A stretch of 6,230 nt of DNA from Caldifarciminota bacterium (lineage in GTDB: Bacteria; Hydrothermota; 32-111; QNBC01), in the NCBI GenBank assembly GCA_023132105.1, contig JAGLYS010000200.1, positions 1-6,230 of the forward strand, in the 5' to 3' direction. This document shows, piece after piece, positions 1 through 5,309 of this stretch. Made by a program: the position numbers and the translations under genes. Position 1 is the stretch's first letter. Each line of letters begins with the position of its first letter. The notes under the pieces are model-generated. The model was given only the letters and a program-made list of their open reading frames with translations. It was not told the DNA's origin and did not search any database.

Positions 1-1251
1 GTGGCTATAGCAAAATTGCTAAATAAAATAGGGAATAAGTGGAAGAGAAAGAATATAAAAGTATCAATATCGCCATTTGTGCCAAGACCCCATACACCAT
101 TCGAAAACTGCAAACAAATTTCGATGGAAGAGATAATGCAAAAGAAGATATTGATACTCAACAATTTAAGAGCAAGAAATGTCTCTATTTCATTCAGGGA
201 ACCGGAGGTTGCTTATCTCGAAGGTGTTTTTGCAAGAGGGGATGAGAAATTAGCTGATGTCTTAATAAATGTATGGGAAAAAGGCGAAAGATTTAGCGCA
301 TGGTCTGAAAAGCTTGATTTTAAAAAATGGCAGGATGCTTTTGTCGAACAAAATATTAGTCCCGATACATATATGAAAAATAGTAATGATAAATTGCCAT
401 GGAAATTTATAAAACTTGTTGATGAGAAATTTCTTCTGGATGAGATGAAAAAAGCAGAGAAAGGAGAAATTACCAAGGATTGCAGAATAGATATATGTAG
501 AATGTGTGGTATGTGTGGAGGAGAAATAGCAGGAGAAATGAAAACAAGTAGTATTTCAAAACAATCATCATTTGTTTCAAGAAAGATTAAAATCATAAGA
601 AAAGGATCTACATTCAGACCGAAGGTAAGACTTAGGTATCAGAAAATTGATAATGGAAAATATATCTCTCATCTTGATATGATAAGGTTATTCAAAAGAG
701 CTATCATTAGAACTGATTTGCCGGTCAAATATAGTGAAGGATTCAATCCAAGTATGAATTTATCATTTGGTCCGGCTTTGTCGATAGGCGTTTCGGGTTT
801 AAATGAATATTTCGATATGGCATTGGATAACAACACTACGATTGATATTATTGAAGATATGAATAAATATCTGCCAGACTTTCTGCAAATAAAGGAAATG
901 AAACAGATTAGACAAATAAGTGGTTCATTGAATTCAATAATTAATTTATCAATATATTCCATTAAAGGTCATTTGAAAATGAATGAAGAGATGTTATCAA
1001 GAACGATTGAGATAAAAAAACAGGATAAAACGAGGATTTATGATTTGAATAAGTATATATATAGTTTCAAATTTGATAAAAATACGGAAATAGCTATAAA
1101 TATTTTCAATGAAAACAATTTGAATATTTTGGATCTTATCTCGGAAATTACCGGAATTGATAGAGGAACTGCAATTGAAAAGGATATTGTAAGAAAAGGA
1201 TTATTTGTATTAAAGGGCAATAATATACTTACACCAATGGATATAGTATGA
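1..1251 (+). CDS. Radical SAM protein (B12-binding, TIGR03960-like) fused to DUF2344, 5'-truncated
   Basis: The gene enters from the left edge. The GTG at base 1 is probably an internal Val codon, because what is visible is only the end of a radical SAM enzyme. Seen: residues 22-35 carry the SxFVPRPHTPFE motif typical of the C-terminal side of MiaB/Elp3-like radical SAM barrels. The segment up to about 180 has the family's LPW and ITKDCR stretches and a Cys cluster (C161, C166, C169, C172) that could hold an accessory metal site. A Ser/Lys-rich linker (about 180-203) leads to DUF2344 (about 205-416), recognised by YISHLDMIR (221-229), SEGFNPS (245-251) and a terminal RKGLFV. The cobalamin-binding domain and the CxxxCxxC cluster for SAM cleavage must lie upstream, outside the window. 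In many bacteria the two parts are separate neighbouring genes; here they are one. Their substrate is not established; the frequent neighbour RNase G suggests an RNA or translation role, which is inference. Its stop overlaps the next start as ATGA. Confidence 0.88.
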   Translation: MAIAKLLNKIGNKWKRKNIKVSISPFVPRPHTPFENCKQISMEEIMQKKILILNNLRARNVSISFREPEVAYLEGVFARGDEKLADVLINVWEKGERFSAWSEKLDFKKWQDAFVEQNISPDTYMKNSNDKLPWKFIKLVDEKFLLDEMKKAEKGEITKDCRIDICRMCGMCGGEIAGEMKTSSISKQSSFVSRKIKIIRKGSTFRPKVRLRYQKIDNGKYISHLDMIRLFKRAIIRTDLPVKYSEGFNPSMNLSFGPALSIGVSGLNEYFDMALDNNTTIDIIEDMNKYLPDFLQIKEMKQIRQISGSLNSIINLSIYSIKGHLKMNEEMLSRTIEIKKQDKTRIYDLNKYIYSFKFDKNTEIAINIFNENNLNILDLISEITGIDRGTAIEKDIVRKGLFVLKGNNILTPMDIV

Positions 1252-2765
1252 AAAAAGAGATAATTGTCAGTAAAACACTGGATGAATTGCGAATTGCTAT
1301 AAAAGAGAATGGTATTTTAGTACAATATTATACAGAGGAGGAATCGAATGTAAATATTGTTAATAATATTTATAAAGGGAAAGTTATTGCAATAAATAAA
1401 TCATTAAAAGCTGTTTTCGTAGACATCGGATTGCAAAAAGGGGCATTCCTGCCTTTTGATCAAATACAACAAGAGCAATTTCTCGATGAGAATTTTAATC
1501 CTTTACCTGTTAAGTATAAAGTAGACCCATTAAAACTTAAAAAAGGACAGAATATACTTGTACAGGTTATTAAAGAACCAATAAGTAATAAGGGAGCAAG
1601 GGTAACAACTAATATATCGATAGCAGGCAGATATGTAGTTTTAATACCAAATGCCAACCAGATTGGAATATCAAAAAAGATAAGATATCATAATGAAAGA
1701 GAGAGATTATTTAAAATAGCGAGAGAGATTAAATTAAAGGGAATAGGTGTTATTGTAAGAACATCAGCCGAGAAGCATGGATTTGAGGAAATAGACGAAG
1801 AGGTGAAAAAGTTAATGTTTAAAATGAATCGCATTAAAAATGAAGAAGCTAAAAGACCTGTCCCAAGCCTTGTTTATGCCGAATCCAATTTAATAGATAG
1901 AATTGCAAGGGATCTGTTTTCCTCTCATGTTAGCAAATGTGTAGTAGATTCAAAAGATATATATGAAAAATTAAAGGAATATCTTTCCAAGAATGAACCT
2001 AAGTTAGCCGGTATATTAGAGTTAAATAATAAAAGTGATCTATTCAAACAATATGGAATTGATAAAGAGCTACATATAATGCATTCTATGAGTGTTCCTC
2101 TGAATTCCGGAGGAAATATTGTAATTCAACCTACCGAAGCTTTGATTTCAATCGATGTCAATAGTGGAAAAAGCGGGACAAAAGTAGAACATGAAAAAAT
2201 GATACTAAATACCAATTTAGAAGCTGCAAAGGAAATTGCAAGGCAACTTCGGTTAAGAGATCTGGGTGGAATAATTGTAATTGATTTTATAGATATGATT
2301 AGCAATGAGGATAAAAAGAAGTTATTTAATGAATTCAAGAAATATATTAGAAACGATAGAAGTAAACCGTATATATTCGAAATGAGTCCTCTCGGTTTAA
2401 TAGAGATGACCAGAAAGAGAATTAGAGATGCTTCTGATTCCACAATATATGAAACCTGTAATGCTTGCGAAGGAACCGGATGGATGATAAGCAATGACAC
2501 TCTTTTTATGGAAATTGTCAGATGGTTCAATGAGAAGGGCAATTCTTATAAAAATAAAAAAATAGGGATCATTTGTAATGAAGAATTTGAAAAATATATT
2601 CAAATTAATCATATTGGCTTTTTTGAAAGGATGAGCAGAAAAAATAATTTAATGATTGAATTTATTCAAGATGCACACTTAACGAGTGATGAAATATATA
2701 TTTATGATTTTGACAGGAATGAAACATGTTATGAAATAAACAGATTCAAATTAAATAATATTTGA
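1248..2765 (+). CDS. rng: Ribonuclease G (RNase E/G family endoribonuclease)
   Basis: A 505-residue single-strand-specific endoribonuclease of the RNase E/G family, acting in the cytoplasm in rRNA 5'-end maturation and mRNA decay. Seen: an S1 RNA-binding domain (about 36-120, with KGKVIAIN and AVFVDIG); a 5'-monophosphate sensor motif (R171-T172-S-A); catalytic Mg-binding aspartates D303 (SIDVNSG) and D346 (GGIIVIDFIDM); and the zinc-link C404-N-A-C407, which joins subunits in this family. A small C-terminal domain of about 95 residues follows. The length is close to that of E. coli RNase G (489), and there is no long RNase E-type scaffold tail. The start ATG overlaps the preceding TGA (ATGA) and has no clear Shine-Dalgarno, so translation is probably coupled to the radical SAM-DUF2344 gene. 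In many bacteria this gene precedes rplU-rpmA (L21/L27); here the next gene is lat instead. All key residues are intact, so it should be active. Confidence 0.95.
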   Translation: MKKEIIVSKTLDELRIAIKENGILVQYYTEEESNVNIVNNIYKGKVIAINKSLKAVFVDIGLQKGAFLPFDQIQQEQFLDENFNPLPVKYKVDPLKLKKGQNILVQVIKEPISNKGARVTTNISIAGRYVVLIPNANQIGISKKIRYHNERERLFKIAREIKLKGIGVIVRTSAEKHGFEEIDEEVKKLMFKMNRIKNEEAKRPVPSLVYAESNLIDRIARDLFSSHVSKCVVDSKDIYEKLKEYLSKNEPKLAGILELNNKSDLFKQYGIDKELHIMHSMSVPLNSGGNIVIQPTEALISIDVNSGKSGTKVEHEKMILNTNLEAAKEIARQLRLRDLGGIIVIDFIDMISNEDKKKLFNEFKKYIRNDRSKPYIFEMSPLGLIEMTRKRIRDASDSTIYETCNACEGTGWMISNDTLFMEIVRWFNEKGNSYKNKKIGIICNEEFEKYIQINHIGFFERMSRKNNLMIEFIQDAHLTSDEIYIYDFDRNETCYEINRFKLNNI

Positions 2766-2790
2766 CAGTAATATTAAAATATGATAAAGT
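2762..2790 (+). promoter_or_regulatory. Candidate sigma-70-type promoter for lat
   Basis: A perfect -35 box TTGACA (2762-2767) overlaps the RNase G stop codon. It is followed after 17 bases by TAAAGT (2785-2790), a 4 of 6 match to TATAAT. Transcription would start near 2797, leaving a leader of about 20 bases that still contains the Shine-Dalgarno at 2802-2808. The alternative ATG at 2781 would lie upstream of such a transcript. This is a motif match only, and A/T-rich DNA gives chance -10 boxes. Confidence 0.5.
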
Positions 2791-2801
2791 CAAAAAATTT
2801 T

Positions 2802-2808
2802 AAAGGAG
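2802..2808 (+). promoter_or_regulatory. Shine-Dalgarno site that fixes the lat start
   Basis: AAAGGAG lies 8 bases before the ATG at 2817, an ideal spacing. It supports that ATG over the in-frame ATG at 2781. The 12 residues the earlier start would add (MIKSKNFKGEGT) are encoded across the promoter and ribosome-binding region and look non-coding. Confidence 0.85.
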
Positions 2809-2816
2809 AAGGTACT

Positions 2817-4121
2817 ATGAAAATTACACCTAAAAATGTCCACAAAACATTGGGAAGTTATATGCTTGCCGATGGGTATGATTTTGTTCTTGACCTTAAA
2901 AAGAGCAATGGTGCAAAGGTTTATGACTCTAAAAATAAGAGATGGTTTATCGATTTCTTTTCATTTTTTGCATCGAATCCGATTGGTATGAATCATCCTA
3001 AAATAAACAATGCAAAATTTGTTAGAGAGATTGGTAAGGTAGCTATAAGCAAGCCGGCAAATTCCGATATATATACAATAGAAATGGCAGAATTTGTCGA
3101 AACATTTACAAGAATTGCAAAACCGGATTATATAAAACACATGTTTTTTATTTCCGGTGGTGCGGTTGCCGTGGAAAATGCACTAAAAGTAGCATTCGAT
3201 TGGAAAACAAGATTAAATATTGAAAGAGGTATTATTAAAGAAGCAGGTAAGGTAATTCATTTTAAACAGGCATTTCATGGTAGAACAGGTTATACACTGT
3301 CTTTAACCAATACCTTTGACCCGAGAAAAACAAAATATTTCCCAAAATTCGATTGGCCCAGAATAACGAATCCGAAAATTACATTTCCTCTTAAAGACCA
3401 CTTAAAAGAGGTAAAAGAGCTTGAGGATAAGGCATATAAAGAAATCGATGAAGCCATATTTAAATATGGTAATGAGTTGTCATCTATACTCATCGAGCCT
3501 ATCCAGGGAGAGGGTGGTGATAATCATTTCAGACCTGAATTCATGCAGAATTTGAAGCGAATAGCAGATGAAAATGACTTGATGTTTATTGTAGATGAAA
3601 TACAATCGGGAATGGGGCTTACCGGTAAATGGTGGGCTTATCAACATACAGATGTGAAACCGGATATAATTTGTTTTGGAAAAAAAGCTCAGGTATGCGG
3701 AATTATGGCAGGGGAAAAGGTTGATATCATTAAAGATAATGTTTTTAATGAAAGTTCAAGAATCAATTCCACATGGGGTGGAAATTTGACGGATATGGTA
3801 AGAGCAAAGAGATTCCTGGAAATTATCGAGGAGGATAATCTCGTAGAAAATGCAAATAAAATGGGGAAAGTAATTTTGGATGAGCTTTCTAAATTGGGAG
3901 AAAAGTATAAAAATATTTCAAATATTAGAGGAAAAGGGTTGATGTGTGCATTTGATCTTCCTTCAAACGATGAAAGAAATAAATTTATACATAATCTTTG
4001 GAGAAATGGTCTTATTGCTCTTCCGTGTGGAGAAAAATCGGTTAGATTTAGACCTACACTTGATGTTACAAAAGAAACAATAACGGAAGCAACTAAAATT
4101 ATTGATAATGTATTGAAGTAA
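2817..4121 (+). CDS. lat: L-lysine 6-transaminase (lysine epsilon-aminotransferase)
   Basis: A PLP-dependent class III aminotransferase (434 residues) that moves the epsilon-amino group of lysine to 2-oxoglutarate. The products are glutamate and 2-aminoadipate 6-semialdehyde, which cyclises to piperideine-6-carboxylate. Seen: similarity, recalled by eye, along the whole length of Mycobacterium tuberculosis LAT, including FVETFxRI, SGGAVAVENALK(V)AFDWK (113-130), AFHGRTGYTLSLTNT (152-166), FPKFDWPRI, EPIQGEGGDxHFRPEF, NSTWGGNLTDMVRA (317-330) and RGKGLMCAF. PLP lysine K289 (FGKKAQVCG) follows D283 as in the class III signature. D260 in VDEIQSG contacts the pyridine nitrogen and E232 matches the family's switch glutamate; these correspond to K300, D271 and E243 of the M. 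tuberculosis enzyme. The start at 2817 is chosen for its Shine-Dalgarno. The gene probably has its own promoter and ends in a terminator, so it seems to form a one-gene unit. Possible roles are lysine breakdown or making pipecolate/aminoadipate; no partner dehydrogenase is in view. Confidence 0.93.
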   Translation: MKITPKNVHKTLGSYMLADGYDFVLDLKKSNGAKVYDSKNKRWFIDFFSFFASNPIGMNHPKINNAKFVREIGKVAISKPANSDIYTIEMAEFVETFTRIAKPDYIKHMFFISGGAVAVENALKVAFDWKTRLNIERGIIKEAGKVIHFKQAFHGRTGYTLSLTNTFDPRKTKYFPKFDWPRITNPKITFPLKDHLKEVKELEDKAYKEIDEAIFKYGNELSSILIEPIQGEGGDNHFRPEFMQNLKRIADENDLMFIVDEIQSGMGLTGKWWAYQHTDVKPDIICFGKKAQVCGIMAGEKVDIIKDNVFNESSRINSTWGGNLTDMVRAKRFLEIIEEDNLVENANKMGKVILDELSKLGEKYKNISNIRGKGLMCAFDLPSNDERNKFIHNLWRNGLIALPCGEKSVRFRPTLDVTKETITEATKIIDNVLK

Positions 4122-4132
4122 ATTGAGAAAGA

Positions 4133-4172
4133 GCTATCATATATAATTGGTTCGATATATGGTAGCCCTTTT
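4133..4172 (+). terminator. Rho-independent terminator after lat
   Basis: A 12-bp stem pairs 4133-4144 (GCTATCATATAT) with 4155-4166 (ATATATGGTAGC), with one G-U wobble at 4137/4162 and a 10-base loop. It is followed by CC and a short T tract (TTTTATT). It starts 11 bases after the lat stop codon. The stem is A/T-rich at the loop end and the T tract is short, so termination may be partial. Confidence 0.72.
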
Positions 4173-4178
4173 ATTATA

Positions 4179-4207
4179 TTGCAATTATTGAAGGAATATA
4201 CTATAAT
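4179..4207 (+). promoter_or_regulatory. Candidate sigma-70-type promoter for the wlbA-like gene
   Basis: A perfect -10 box TATAAT (4202-4207) stands exactly 17 bases after TTGCAA (4179-4184), a 4 of 6 match to TTGACA. Transcription would start near 4214, giving a leader of about 55 bases. Its place directly after the lat terminator supports separate transcription of the downstream gene. This is a motif match without experimental support. Confidence 0.55.
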
Positions 4208-4255
4208 TATTTAAAATTTAAGTATGTAAAAAAGAAGATACATTAACGGGATATT

Positions 4256-4261
4256 GAGGAG
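4256..4261 (+). promoter_or_regulatory. Shine-Dalgarno site that fixes the wlbA-like start
   Basis: GAGGAG lies 7 bases before the ATG at 4269. A longer reading from TTG at 4254 would overlap this site and add only five residues (MRSYK) ahead of the conserved MIKIGIIGCG start, so the ATG at 4269 is preferred. Confidence 0.85.
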
Positions 4262-4268
4262 TTATAAA

Positions 4269-5303
4269 ATGATTAAAATTGGTATTATCGGTTGTGGTAG
4301 AATTTCGGAGAAGCATTTCGATGTTTATCAAAATATGAAAGATAAAGTGGAACTTATATCGGTATGTGATATTGTAGAGCAGAAAGCAAAAGAGGCTTCT
4401 GCTAAATACGGTGTTCCATATTTTCTCGATTACAAAGAAATGCTGGAAAAATCCGATATTGACCTGGTTAGTATTTGTACTCCCAGTGGCATACATCCTA
4501 AGATAGGAATAGAAGCTGCAAAAAGGAAAATTCATGTATTGACTGAAAAACCAATGGCAACCCGTTTACATGATGCGGATGCACTTATTCATGAATGTGA
4601 TAGTAATAATGTTTATCTTTTTGTCGTTAAACAAAACAGATTAAATCCGGGGATTCAATTGCTTAAAAATGCTATGGATAAAGGACGCTTTGGCAGGTTA
4701 TATTTTGCAAATGCAACTACATTCTGGACTAGACCGCAAAATTACTATGATATGGCAAAATGGAGGGGGACATGGGAATTCGACGGCGGGGCATTTATGA
4801 ACCAAGCAAGTCATTATATTGATATAATACAATGGTTAATGGGACCTGTCGAAAGAGTTTCTTCTTTTACAGGCACACTTGCAAGACATATTGAAGCAGA
4901 GGATACGGGAGCAGCAATATTGAAGTTCAGAAACGGTGCAATGGGGGTTATTCAAGTGACAATGTTAACATATCCTAAAAATTGGGAAGGTTCAATAACT
5001 ATAATCGGTGAAAGGGGGACAGTCAAAATCGGAGGTATAGCAGTTAATAAGATAGAAAAATGGGAATTTTCCGATTATGATGATGATGATAAATTGGTGT
5101 TGGAATCGAATTATGAAACCAAGAGTGTATATGGTATAGGGCATGCAGGTTATTATAAAAATGTCTTTGATGTGATTGAAGGCAAAGCTGAACCGGAGAC
5201 CAGTGGACGAAGCGGAAGAAAATCACTCGAATTGATATTAGCTTTCTATGAATCTGCAAAAAAAGGGAAAAGTATAGCTCTTCCCTTTGATGGATCGAAT
5301 TAA
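4269..5303 (+). CDS. wlbA: UDP-N-acetyl-2-amino-2-deoxyglucuronate dehydrogenase (WlbA/WbpB-type, Gfo/Idh/MocA family)
   Basis: A 344-residue NAD(H)-dependent cytoplasmic enzyme of the Gfo/Idh/MocA family. Its likely reaction is oxidation of the 3-hydroxyl of UDP-GlcNAc-uronate, the step before 3-amination toward UDP-diacetamido-uronic acids for surface polysaccharides. Seen: an N-terminal Rossmann fold with G5-I-I-G8-C-G10-R and D34 ending beta-2 (SVCD); CTPSGIHP (70-77); and the family's EKP (93-95) with catalytic-type K94. The rest follows the WlbA subgroup closely: VVKQNRLNP (119-127), MDKGRFGRLYF, TFWTRPQNYYDMAKWRGTWEFDGGAFMNQASHYID (151-185, with H182 as the likely active-site His), TMLTYPKNWEGSITIIGERGTVKIGG (231-256) and AEPETSGRSGRKSLEL. 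These segments match my memory of Bordetella and Chromobacterium WlbA, which makes this call firmer than family level. Variable acidic loop 269-274 (DYDDDD) is a GAT run. It has its own promoter and no wlb/wbp partners in view. Family membership is certain; substrate is inferred. Confidence 0.85.
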   Translation: MIKIGIIGCGRISEKHFDVYQNMKDKVELISVCDIVEQKAKEASAKYGVPYFLDYKEMLEKSDIDLVSICTPSGIHPKIGIEAAKRKIHVLTEKPMATRLHDADALIHECDSNNVYLFVVKQNRLNPGIQLLKNAMDKGRFGRLYFANATTFWTRPQNYYDMAKWRGTWEFDGGAFMNQASHYIDIIQWLMGPVERVSSFTGTLARHIEAEDTGAAILKFRNGAMGVIQVTMLTYPKNWEGSITIIGERGTVKIGGIAVNKIEKWEFSDYDDDDKLVLESNYETKSVYGIGHAGYYKNVFDVIEGKAEPETSGRSGRKSLELILAFYESAKKGKSIALPFDGSN

Positions 5304-5309
5304 AAGTAA

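Noticed and set aside
213..596. Long open stretches on the opposite strand of the radical SAM and RNase G genes, and short + strand ones in other frames
   Set aside because: They lie wholly within confidently identified genes, are rich in Ile/Ser/Leu/Phe as expected for antisense of A/T-rich coding DNA, and show no domain.
1336..1353. AGGAGG followed by ATG-TAA inside the RNase G gene
   Set aside because: A perfect Shine-Dalgarno-like site precedes only a start-stop pair in another frame. It encodes Glu-Glu and nearby residues of RNase G and is most likely chance.
2781..2816. Earlier in-frame ATG for lat adding 12 residues
   Set aside because: It overlaps the candidate -10 region and lies before the strong Shine-Dalgarno at 2802-2808; the added residues do not resemble the family's N-terminus.
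2817..4121. Lat as the aminotransferase partner (WbpE/WlbC role) of the WlbA-like enzyme
   Set aside because: Sugar 3-aminotransferases of that pathway are DegT/DnrJ-type fold-I enzymes with different signatures. This protein carries LAT-specific motifs throughout, and a terminator and promoter separate the two genes.
4254..4268. TTG start for the wlbA-like gene
   Set aside because: It overlaps the GAGGAG ribosome-binding site, and the conserved Rossmann start begins at the ATG at 4269.
5071..5091. DDDDK sequence resembling an enterokinase tag in the wlbA-like protein
   Set aside because: It comes from a short GAT run in a loop that I recall as variable in the family; nothing else suggests engineered DNA.
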